Of a stretch of 64,000 nt of DNA, positions 13,324 to 26,143 are shown in pieces. The first letter of the stretch is position 1, and each line of letters starts with the position of its first letter. The notes below the pieces were generated by a model, which saw only the letters and a list, made by a program, of their open reading frames with translations, was not told the origin of the DNA and did no database searches. This stretch comes from Cristatella mucedo (taxonomy: Eukaryota > Bryozoa > Phylactolaemata > Cristatellidae), in contig WPIO01000021.1 in assembly GCA_009760855.2 (NCBI GenBank), positions 434,001-498,000 of the forward strand, given 5' to 3'. Both the position numbers and the translations under genes were made by a program.

Positions 13324-16300
13324 GCGCACGCACAGACAGACAGTTCAGGAGCTTCACATATACCCCGGAACTCGAGCCCATGACCTCTTGTCATCAATTG
13401 CATTAACTTTTTGACCTTGGTGGGCAAGCACTTAAACCGCTGGCCCAAACCAGTGAGGATTCGTTTCAAGAAAGGCATTCAATTTTCAGAGTCAATTTTG
13501 TATCGTCTGCTAAATTCATGGGGTCAATCTCAAGCTCCAAGGAGTCACAAAGAAGGACTCATGCTCTCCGTGAAGGGCTGGCCTATGCATGACATTAAAA
13601 CAGCACTGGTAAAATAATAACAATAACGATAATCATAAACGTTGTCGTCAGAGGGTAGGTACATGATGGCTGCAGACATACCCGAGGACCAATATAGGAG
13701 TCAGGGCCTTCTTCCAAAAGAAATATGGCTGGCTGCAGTGGGGACACTCCATTGTTGGCTTCCAGTATTTCCCAAAGCTTGTCGGTGGTCCTGTTGCCAG
13801 AAAGCACACTCAGACTGTCAAAAGGCACACACTGCCTAGTTCCGGTAAGCGGTCGAGAAACAAAAGTGCAAAATTCAGCAAACCGTTTCAGCAAACGATA
13901 TATCTGTTGCAAGCATTTACAGGTACTGCTAAATTAGTATTATTATTATTATCATTACCGTGACCGGCTATCGTGTCCCGTGTCTGCCCTACTTAATTGC
14001 CTTAGAACTTGATGGCCAGAGGCAGGGCCACAGCCGAGATTTTTCAGGGGATGCTCCGACCCTTAATATTAGATATCTCGGGGGCAAATGCTACAGCTCG
14101 ATATATCAAGCCTGTAGGATCCATCGAGCATTGGTTGGATATTTTTCTTTTAAAACAAAACTTGCACGAGCCATGCATGGTAGTGCTTGCAAGATCATTT
14201 GCATGCATAGCATAATAACTAAGGAAGTTCATATCATGAAATGTCAGCACTTTATCTGTCGTGATTTATGGCTGGGAACAAAAGCTTCCTCATCTCCCGC
14301 TGTTCCTCTCCTTTGAGTAGAATAACTAAGTCCAATCGCAGTTTGTGAGGATATGTACAGTATATTGGTATACAGGTAATTGTAAAGCACCTAAAAAGAG
14401 ATTGAGTTATGAGGGTGCTACATCAAATGTATTATTATTATTAAAAATGTATGAGTGTGGTGTGTGTGTATGTGTGTAAAATTCGTTGGAATACAGATCT
14501 AGAAGCTCATATCCCAATCAAAGAAGACAACTAGTCATCTGAACACTATTCCCACTATCCTGCTTCTACGATGCATTGATCTGTTGCTGCGATGCATAAT
14601 TAACATCATATATACGTCATTAGCCTCAGGTCATGTCCCAGCACCTTTCAAAAAGTATGTAGTCAGGCCACTGCTCAAGAAACCGACACCAGACCAAGAG
14701 AACTTAAGAGCATCTTCCGCTCAGTCTCCCTTCTACCGTTCCTATCAAAGACACTGAAATGAGTCGTGGCAGACCAGCTGAACTCACAGATTGACACTTC
14801 AAACCTTGCTAGTAGGTTCCAGTCTGGTTTTAGAGCTAATGACTACAGAGCATGCTGACCCTGTGCATGTCACCCCTAACCATGTAATTCATTTTGTTTG
14901 TTTTTCAAGCATGATTTTACTTACCATTTAATTGCATTTCCCTTTGCAGCAAATGCAAAGCGCCTAGAAAGAGATTAAGTTCTCTGAAGGCGCTTTATCA
15001 AGTAGATTATTATTATTATTATTATTATTAGAGAGTCAGCATTGCTTCGGGTGTACTGCGACCTACTTAGGAATGCAAACATGGGTAGAGTTTCTCTGCT
15101 TGTTTTGCTTGATCTTTCGGCAGCTTTTGATACTATCGATCACCAAGCTCTTATTGAGCACCTCTCATCTCACCTGGGCATCACTGGCACGGCTATGCAA
15201 TGGTTCCAGTTCTATCTCAGTGAGAGACTCCAGCTTGTTGATGTGAACGGACAAAGACCATCCGAGATACTTCTGAAATATGGGGTACCTCAGCTGTTCG
15301 TGCAAGGTCCGTTTCTTTTAACGATTTATACTCTCCCTCTTGCCGAAGTGATTGCCAAGCACAATCTAGGCTTTCACTTCTATGCAGATGACACTCAGTT
15401 ATATCTATGCTTTGATCCCTTCCAGCCCTCCAGCATGTCGAGTTCTCTCAACTCCCTTGCTGCGTGTATTGATGACATCCACACATGGATGGCAGCAAAT
15501 TTTCTTAAACTAAATGACGATATTACTAGTTATGGTCAAACCAAGTTTGATTCAGAAATTGGAAAGGTTAATGCTCAAAATCGGCTCTGCCAGCATATGC
15601 CCTGTTAAATCTGCACGAAATTTAGGTGTCATGTTCCAAAGTGACCTTTCGTTGGACGACCACATCAGCTCTATAGTCAAGTCTGCCTACTTTCAGCTAC
15701 ATAACCTTGCTAAAATTCGGGCTTGTTTAGACAGGGATACCACATCTAAAATGGTCCGTGCATTTGTGACATCCTGTCTTGACTTCTGTAACACACTGCT
15801 TACTGGCCTATAGGCATGTGCAATCAGGTACTTACAGCTAGTGCAAAACTCTGCAGCTAGGCTTGTCTTTCGTGAGCGGCACAGTTGCCACATTACACCA
15901 CTTCTTGCCGACCTGCACTGGCTACCAGTCAAGCAACTTCAAGGTTTTGCCACTCACTTTCAGGCTCCCTCATTATTTGGCTCCAGCCTACCTATCAGAT
16001 CTACGCCCCACCAGGCTAAACATCGTTCCACCTGCTTTTTGCAATTAACTGTTACTATAACTATAACTACAATAACTATACTTCATACAAACCTCAAATC
16101 CTTTGGAGACCGTGCTTTTAGTTTGCAAGCTCCCAAGCCTGGAACTCACTCCTGACCTGCGTCCCGACATCTCCTGACTTGTCCACATTTAAATAGTACT
16201 TAAAAACGCACCTATTTATGACAGCATTTAGTGGGTCCCTGTGACTCGTCCTTTATGTGCTTATGCGTGCTGACACTGTTGCATGCTGCCACTAACCACA

Positions 16301-18191
16301 CTTGCATGCTGATTCTGTGCATGTCACCCTTAACCAAGTTATTCATGTTGTTTATTGAGTATGCCAACACTAACCATTTGATTGTGATTCATTTGCAGCA
16401 ATTGTAAAGTACCTAGAAAGAGATTGAGTTCTCTGAGGGTGCTTTATAAAATGTATTACTATTATTATTATTATTATTATTAGGTGGCGCTTCACATATA
16501 CCACAGAGCTCGAGCCCACGACCTAGGTGGTCCAAGGTGATCACTATTCCCCCTTGCCTAAACCAGGGCATCTGCTTCTAAACAATTTTCTTTCTGTAAC
16601 TGCGACCTTCTGGGACGTACAAGAGCCTGCAAGAGCCTTTGAAACTCGTGTGAGAGACTAGGAACTTGTGGACACACACAGGCTTGTGCAGGGCTTGATA
16701 CCGAACATGCTTTCTTTGGACTATAATCTGGCCAGCAACATTCACTTGCAATATTCTCTAGGGACGTACACAGAATTCCTCTTGTGTGCTAAGGAAGTGC
16801 ACAGAAGAAACATGCCCGGCGAGCCAATTGGTACTTCGAAGTCAATAATGCTGAACAGCACGATGTACATGAGCACAGGTGTATGGCCGTCATACTGCTC
16901 AAAGGTCTACGAGAAGCAACCAACACCAAAGTTAGAAAAATTTCCAAAAGGCATGCTCTGGCAGATCAGGGTTCTTGATCGCAAGTAGTCCTTGTTGCCC
17001 TTGGTCCAGGTGCCAACTTGACTAAACTGTATTCTAGCATGGAATTGGAATTCTATTGCGGTGCTTCCACTTTCATGAAGAATACCTTTAAATGTGCTAT
17101 TCGAAAGTACGCAAAAGGAAGGTCATCAGTTGTGTTGAGCAGCATATCCTATTACTAATAGTCGTGTTCATTGATTGTTAATGTGCTAATGTGCTGAATG
17201 ATGGAAGGATAAGGTCATCATGATCGACAAAACTGCAAGATAATCTGCACTGCTTAGCTAGACCACAATCCCACGGTGGTTCAGAGAACCAAACATACCA
17301 ATCAGTCTCAATTTTGATAATACGCGAGTAGCAATAAGTGACAGAGCAAACCACCTTGCTTATCTAGAGGGAACAAATGCAGCTTCGTCGGCAGCAGCAG
17401 GTTGGTAAAAAGCCAGCACTCGCCTAGACACAAGCATGGCGACACAGTTGTGGATCAGCATGAGAATCTTCTCACGGGGCCTACCAAGATGTAACTTTCA
17501 ATGTAGCATCTAATCTGCAAACCACAAGACATGTGGACAAGTTTGTTCGTTGCACAACTCCGAACGTTTTGAACTTGCCGACCTTTGATGCTGCATCTGG
17601 CTCTCAACGACTTTTGGACACACAATGGCACTGGTTATTTTCATAATCAAAGATGACCACTAACTTGGACAGAGATCCTGAAGGACAGGTGCACTCAAAA
17701 GTTTTCTAAAATGGGCCACACCTTAACCTTGGCTTGCCTTTAGGATGGCTGGTTGGCCGTACCAGCTCGGTCATGCCCGGCAGGCTCCACTCACAGTACC
17801 ACGGCCTCTAAATAGCAAATCTTACATTCTAAATTTAAGACAGACTGTAGTTTCACCTAGAAAATCGATCTCCCTAGCTTAAGGTAGCTCGCAAAGAATT
17901 TTCAGAATCAAGTGTGCTACCAGTGAACGTCAGCAAGTGCAGACTGCCAGACGTGATACTATACAGTGGTTCGTAGCACTAGCGATATAAGCCATCAGCT
18001 GCTTACCCGATGGGCCGTAAACCTGGAAAGTGGTATGGTAACGATAGCAGATACTTGAGCAGCATCTCTATCAACAGCTGCGTTGTGCGCATCTTTACTG
18101 TTACCTTGGTGAAGTCTGCAGCGCTTGTGGCATTAGGAGGACCAGTCTGTAAGCAAAAAAATGGTCAGTGATGCCATCAACACACGGGCGT

Positions 18192-18267
<76 letters not shown>

Positions 18268-21200
18268 ACTCACAGAGACAGAACTGGCGATAAGTATACG
18301 CCATCCAGCTTTAGGTAAAAAAAAATAAACTGGCGATTAGTGTCAAAAGGCAATTCAGTCACTGAAGCTCGTGTAGTTATATAAGAGCTCGACAGCAAAG
18401 GAAATACGATAAAGACTGCCAGAATTTCGATATGCAGAGTGACCAGAGGCCGTCTGTCATGGGACTGACCGCCGAAACAGAATTTCACCTCAAGGAGGAA
18501 ACATTCACAAAACCTCTGGGTTATCGGTCCAGTGCTCCACCGATTGAGCTATTGAGACTACTTAACCAGATCGAGACAGGAGTAAAGATCACAGTAGGAG
18601 TAACGCCCTGAGTAGCATGATTCGTTGGTGCAGTACCTGTAAGCAAGATAAAGAGCAGGGGTGCCTGGCAAGAAGAGAATAACGTTCTTTGCTTTCCTTT
18701 ATGCCTAATACGTTAAAAAAAAGCTAAAAACTGCTCGCCTTAAAAGTGACTGATAAGTGCCCGATTTAAGCGTATTCTGCATTACCCATTGGCTGTGACA
18801 TCACGAAGTGCACTGCTGGTTCTAAGTGAAGCTTGCCAACTTCTAGCAGTCTTGGGTCGAGGGTGATTCCATTATAAAATGTCTACAAGGTTCAGGTATT
18901 TCTGCAGGTGAATTAAATTGACCAGCAATGGGCTATCTATCTCATTGGGAACTGCATGACAGGAGTTGAGACCATTCTTACTGGATTGCATGCAATATAT
19001 TTGAAGAGTGTTACCACCTTGAACTCATTGCTAAATTTGACCCCTGCTAAAAAGACCACTAATCCTCTTGACCCTGTCTCCTTATGAGATGCATAGACCT
19101 ATTGCTGCCCACCATAACATATGCTGTAAATATCTCCCTGGTTACTGGTGAAGTCCCTTCCATTCTGAAAACAGTGGTTGACTGGCCACTCATTAAAAAG
19201 CCTACCTTCGACCATGCGAATTTAAGTAACTTTCGAACAGTCTCCCGTCTGCTATTCTTATCTTATCCAAGGCACTTGAACGAGTCGTCACCCAGCAGCT
19301 AAAAGATTATATCAATTCATCAGATCTTGCTAACAAGTTCCAGTTGGAATTCACAGCTTACCATTTACAGAAACAGCTCTGCTTTGAGTTTACAGTGACC
19401 TTCTGAACAATGCTGATCAGGATAGGGCTTCTCTGCTAGCTCTCCTAAAAATAGCAGCATTTGACATAATTGACCACAAAATCCTTCTGAAGCTCCTCTT
19501 TGCAAGCCAAGGCGGCAGAGTGCTAAAGTAGCTTAGGTCCTATCTCGGTTAGAGGTGTCTATAATGCATAAATTAATGGCTGTCGGTCATCCAGGGTACC
19601 CGCAAAGTATAGAGTACCGAATGGTTCGGTCTTAAGTCCTTTCTTTTCAATGTATATGCTCTTCCTCTTGCCGATGTAACTGCCCAAAACCATCTCGGAT
19701 TTCATTCTACTCGAATGACAAATCCTGGGGTTGGGTTTACCTTCCCCTAAGCCGGTGGCTGCATAAGATTCACCGGATGCTAGTAACCTGCTTGTTGGGT
19801 ATGATCGTGCCGTACCTATTATCTTTACAATATCGTCGTTCACATGCATTCTTAGATGCAGTTGGTGGTGCTAAGATCCTTGAATTATGCATTAACAAAA
19901 AAGAAGTGCAGAGTAGCCTGAGGGCGGTACGACAAGAGGCCCCCTTGCTTGGAATTCCCAGCACTGTCTCGAATCACCCAGAGCAATCTCCTTACAGAGC
20001 TGCTGCGAATCTCTCTAACTTAGTGGTCGTCATGGCTTGCTATAACCCCGGCGGCCCATCTTAACACTTCTTTGGGATCATCGCTCGATGTGCAATAAAC
20101 CCCTGATAACAAACGACATTATTTCTGAAAAGGTCACGACCTGCTTGCCTCGACCGAGACCTGGCTAAAATCAGTTAACTGCCCGACCACTAAGGAAGCA
20201 ACCTTAACAGGCTTCTCCTTCTTTCATTCCCCTAGATCAATCAAGACTGGTGGTAGAGTAACCATTATAACATGCTCATCTTCAATTTCAAGCCGTTTGC
20301 AGTCACCTTAAAGCAGTCTGTCGAATCTATTGTTTTGAGTTCATCCGACAACAAGCTGCTATTGGTAGCAGTAGTCTATCGCCCCCCCCCCCAGGTACAA
20401 AGTCCTCCTTTATCTCAGATTTCTCTTATATCATTTCGATTCTGTGTGCAAGAAATCGATCTTTCCTTGTTCTGTAAGGTGACTTTAACATCCATTTTGA
20501 TAACTGACCTGATGCTTTCAGCACCGAATTTCATGCACTAACTGACCCGTTTTCTCTTGTGGCTCATGTGCAAGACCCTAGTCACATTAGGGTCACACAC
20601 GTGATGAAATTTTCTCCTATTACATGCTATTATCACCTATTATTATCAAATTCTGTATATCTGACCACATGCAGATCTCACTCTCCACAGTGTGGGCCCT
20701 CCTCTCCAACTAAAGTCGCCAGTGAATCGCGAAACCTTAAGACCCTTGACATCAATGCTATTCACGCAAAAATATCTTCGTCCCTGCAGCCCAATCCCCA
20801 TCCGACCTGTCATCATTGATAGAATGCTACAACACGACACTAGCTGACATGCTCGACGAGTTTGCACCTCTGAATAAGTGCACTATGTGCCCTCGCCCAG
20901 ACGGCCTAAACTAGCTAGGTCTACTATGTGCAAGTTTGAAAAAGCATATACAATATCAGGACTAACTGTCCCTGGTTATACATATGAGGACTACTGTAAA
21001 CCGTACCAATTAAGCCAAGTCTAGCTTGTCTATAACTTGGTTGAATCACTGATGCACAATCCAAAAATACTGATGTATACGATCAACCATCTCCTCAACT
21101 GCTCCCAGGTTAGCTCCTTACCTAGTGATCCTTGCGATGATCTAGCTGATCGCTTCTCTAATGTAATGTATCTCCGTCTGTAACTCCACAAAGTCATAAA

Positions 21201-23956
21201 GACAATGTGGGTGTTACGCAGGAGAATTTTGTATAGCGCACTCACAGCCTAAGCGGCTTTCGGTAGCCAACAGACTTCGTCTCACGCAACAAAGAGAAAG
21301 TGAGAAGCATAGCAGAGTCAGGAGAGCAGTTGAGGTAGTGCGTAGCATAGAAGTAGCAGCTCAGGACCACTGAAAAGGATGTGCCATAGTCGGCAGTAGG
21401 AGAGTAGTTGTCGTCTCTAGCTCCTTTGTCAACAAGACAGACAAGATCATGGAGTCCATCCCTAGGGTGGCAGCATCCCCTCTGGAATCCTGTCCCTCCA
21501 TTCCGTGCAACACCTCAATGGCTACATTCAAGGAGGCCATGAACAACCTAATCCTGAAGGTCATATCCCAATCAAAGAAGGCAACTAGACCTCTAGACCC
21601 TATTCTCACTGTCCTGCTTCTAAGATGCATAGATCTGCTGCTGCACTGCATAACTAACATCGTAAGCATGTCACTAGCCTCATGTCATGTTCCGGCACTT
21701 TTCAAAAAGGCAGTAGTCAGGTCACTACTGAAAAAAGCAACACGAGACCAGGAGAACTAGTGCCATTCCACCCAGTCACCCTTTTACCATTCCTATCCAA
21801 GACATTGGAACGAATCGTGGCAGACCAGCTGAACTCATACATTAAAACTTCAAACCTAGCTAGTAAGTTACAGTCTGGTTTTACAGCTAATCACTCCACC
21901 GAGTCAACATTGCTTCGGGTAAATAAGGACCTTCTTAGGAATGGAGACTTGGGTAGAGTATCTCTGTTTATTTTGCTCGATCTTTCGGCAGCTTTTGATA
22001 ATATCGATCACCAAGTCCTTCTTGAGCACCTCTCATCTCACCTGGGCATCACTGGCACGGCTATGCAATGGTTCGGGTCCTATCTCAGTGAGAGACTCCA
22101 GCGTGTTGATGTGAATGGACAAAGATCATTCGAAAAACCAGTAAAGTAAGGGGGTACCTCAGGGCTCTGTGTTCGGTCAGCTTCTTTTCACAGTTTATAC
22201 TTTCCCTCTTACCGATGTGATTGCCAGGCACAGCATAGGCTTTCGCTCTGAGATTCACTTTCAGATTGTTGCAAGGTCCTTGCAAAGCAGACCATTAACA
22301 GACCTTCCCACGGCCATTATACGCCGAATCGACCTAGGTTCGTGACTGAGTCAAAATTGTCCGAGGCAAAATGTCTGGGACCAACAAGTCAGAGACCAAA
22401 ACAACTGAATCTAAATGTCCCCGGCCTAATCATTCAACAATTAGTGGGCTCTGCCCCACTTTGGACTTCGGAAGAAGCTCGGCAAGCTGCTAGCATGCCC
22501 TGCATTGCAAGCATTCAACGTGCCCCTTCAGCCCTCCTATAATAGACTGGCTCGGTCAAGATCTAGTCCCCCCCTAAAGCTAAATCCCGGGTATGCCCCA
22601 TGGGCATCACTGATACGTAGCAAATCAGGTTTGGCAATAATAGAAGAGCTACAATAGGATTTGCTATATCGTCATTTTACATCACATTTTCACATCACTG
22701 GGTGCTCAGAGTCCCCCAAACAGCTCCAAGCAAAGACGCTGGACGCCGAAGTGCATACACAGCTAAAGATATCCATCAGTAGACAGAGCAATATTCGACT
22801 TATGCTTAACATGTTCAAGTAATGGGTGCTGCCGAAAGCGACAGCACACGGCTCTGCGGCTGGGAGGCCTGACGAAGCTCTCTTCACATCCGGTCAAGTT
22901 ACCTTCATTGTGGGATAAGCTTCAATCTTATTCGCCCGGCATAAGGCTATATTGTGCTCATCGGCACAATTGATAGCGGCGATCCCTACGGCAGGTGTCC
23001 ATCCTGGAACAAAAATGAGCACATATCGTGCTGCGATGGCACAGGTGGCACAAACTGGCAGTAGACAAATAAACATACACAAAAGTGCATGGAGGGGCAC
23101 GAACAGGGCAGTTCACGTTGGCAAACGGGAGCAGTAAGCCATCACCAACCTGACGGCAGTAGAAACCCGACACAGCACAGAATACCACGGGACATACACT
23201 TTGGAATCGGTAGGTTGAAGGAAAACTACTTATATAAAGAACACTGACATCAGAGGCGATTTCCACCGCATGACACCTATACTGAGCCAATAACAATGTG
23301 GGCGATCAGAGGTACAAGATCAAAGCACGCATAGTAAATTAACGAAGCAGCAGCTTGAGTCTTCTAGACCATGTTCGAGAATAGTTCTGAACTGCTTAGC
23401 AAAGAAAGCAGTGCAAGAATTCGTGTGGCATCGATGCTATTTGCTCTCCTGCTGCCAGTGATGGCATTTTCTTTTCAGCAGCCCTTGACAGCAATACAAC
23501 TTAAGCTGTTCTCACTTTCCTTTGCAGTACATTTGCCTGTTGCTGGTCACCTGATTGAATCAAAATCATTGCAGACTTTTAGTACATATTAGAAAACCAG
23601 CTGGCATAATATCCATTCAGTCCTCGTGACTTGGTGGAATTACCAAAGAAATAAGGCCGGCAAGCAACTGATTGATCCGGATGCTCCAATTCGACGACCA
23701 CAGAGCTAGCAGGTCTTTTTCTGACCTCGGCAAGCAAACTTGAGGAAGACCTGCCCTGCCGTCCGAGTAGTGCAGTGGCTTTATCTCCTTAATTGGCCAA
23801 GTGCTGTGCGATGTATCCTGCAGCCTTAGGTGAGGATGTTAATATCTTGATGTGATGTCTTTTCATTCTCTCTCTCCTCCCTGTCTGCCTTCCTTTCTGT
23901 CTGTCTCTTTCTGCTCTCTCTTAATCTCCCTCTCCCTCACTGTCTCTCCTCCCCTT

Positions 23957-24008
<52 letters not shown>

Positions 24009-26112
24009 GTTTGTCTGTGTATCTCTCCTACTAGCACACGTACAGTACTTAGAAGGAGATTAAGCTCTCTGAGGGCACTAGACAAATTTATTATTCTGCA
24101 TAGTACCTAAAAAGAGATTAAGTTCTCCGAGGGTGCTATACAAATGTATTGTTATTATTGTGCATCTCCTGCTCTCGCTCCCTCTCTCTCCCTATAAGTA
24201 TCTCACCAACTCTTTCGTATGCAAGCCTTCTGTCCTTTCCCCTTTGCCCCCCTCAGTCGGCCAGTCGATCAGTCTCTAGCTCTACTTGCTCTTAATCTCT
24301 GCCTGCCTTCCAGTATTCAAACTCTCAACTCCCTTGCTGCATGTTTTGCAGACATTTGCACTTGGATGACAGCAATATTTCCGATTGAAAAACAATAAAA
24401 TCTACTTGCTACTTATGGGCAGCCTAGCATTACTCAGAAATGAAAATTTCTAAACCGAAAAATTGGCTTTCCCAGTATATCTCCTGCAGCATCCACCATA
24501 AATCTGGCTGTTGGGTTCCAAAGTTACCTTTCATTACACTATCACATCAGCTCCACAGTCAAGTCTGCCTACTTCCAGCTGTGTAGCAATGAAAAACAAT
24601 GTGGCCTTTGCATACCAGGTCTAAGTTTGTCCATACATTCGTGACATCCACTGTCGACTTCTATGACTCACCGGTCTTCCGGCCTGTGCAATACGGTGCT
24701 TACAGTTGGTGAGGAAACACTGCACTGCACCACTTCTCACCGATCTGTACAATCAAGAAGTTCGTATCACCTTCAAGGTTTTGTCTTACGGGAGTTTCTT
24801 TTTTCTATCTCAGTTGGCAAACACGATACACCTTAGCAATAGGGTCTAACTGTTTTTCCATTCGTCTCAGGATTGAGGGTATGTTGACTGATAGCAAAGT
24901 GTAATTCAACCAAATACTCAACTGGGTTGCATTTTAAAATTCCATGGCCCTAAACCATTGGGCAGGTTTTTACGTGAGCTCTATTCGGCTCCTCCCATGG
25001 GAAGGACGTGTGCACGCATGCTGGCATGTGTGCATGGGCGAGTGTGTGTCTGACTGTTTGCTAGCATTGGATGTGGCCTGCATGCATGCCTACAATGTGC
25101 ATAATACGTGTTATAATGTAATGTAATGTATCTCCGTCAGTAACTCCACAAAGTCATAAAGACCATGTGGGTGTTACGCAGGAGAGTTTTGTATAGCGCA
25201 CTCTCAGCCTAAGCGGCTTTCGGTACGCATTCGTTTGTGTGCATTCGTGTGTGTGTGTGTGTGTGTGTGTGTGCACGCGAGGCGCATGTACGCACAATCA
25301 TGCGGACAAGTGCATATTCGAGCACATATGCCAATGCTCATGCAAGCAGCTGAGTGCATACAATTTGCAAGCGAATGTGACAGCAGCTCCTGGTGTATGT
25401 GCATGGGTTCACGCATGCCAGAGCGCACGTGTGCTGCAATCGCGCCAGTCGCGGGGCCGGCCTTCAGAGATAAGGAATAAGCCTGCTTCAGGCACATCTG
25501 AAGTAGCTCCGAGCCACCCATTACCACAATTATCTGCAGTTTGGCTTGATCGCATGCTACAGACTGATTTTGCAGTTTTAGCATTGGCCATCAAAAGATT
25601 TCCTTAGGGTAAATCAGAAATCAAACTTTCACATCTTGTAGTAACACGTGGTTTGCTGTGGATGGCTTTAGGTTCTGTGTGTTCTGTCCTTCTTGATTGT
25701 TGGGATGCAATATATGGTCTGGTGAAACAAAGGGCTATGTAAGCTGACCAGCAACTGCATGCCATATCGAATACAAGAAAACGAGAAGGAAACTAATATA
25801 AAGAACTTCGGAAATGCAAGTGTACACACGAGCACTATGCACGAACAAACATCTGCACGAGTGCACGTAGGCATACGATCATGCCAAGAGTGTGCCCATG
25901 CCCTTTTGCCTTCGCATGCGAGCTCACAAATCAGGAGCACAGCGAGGAGAATTTGTAAAAAGACACCACTAACAGGCCACCCTGGTATGCTACGCAGCCC
26001 AGCAGCTGGGTAACCATGGTACAGTCATGGCTCTGCCAGATGCTTGTGCTTACAAATGACACCATTAAAAATTGTCAATTACACCCATGGTAACAATTAA
26101 TTTCAGTCCTAC

Positions 26113-26143
<31 letters not shown>

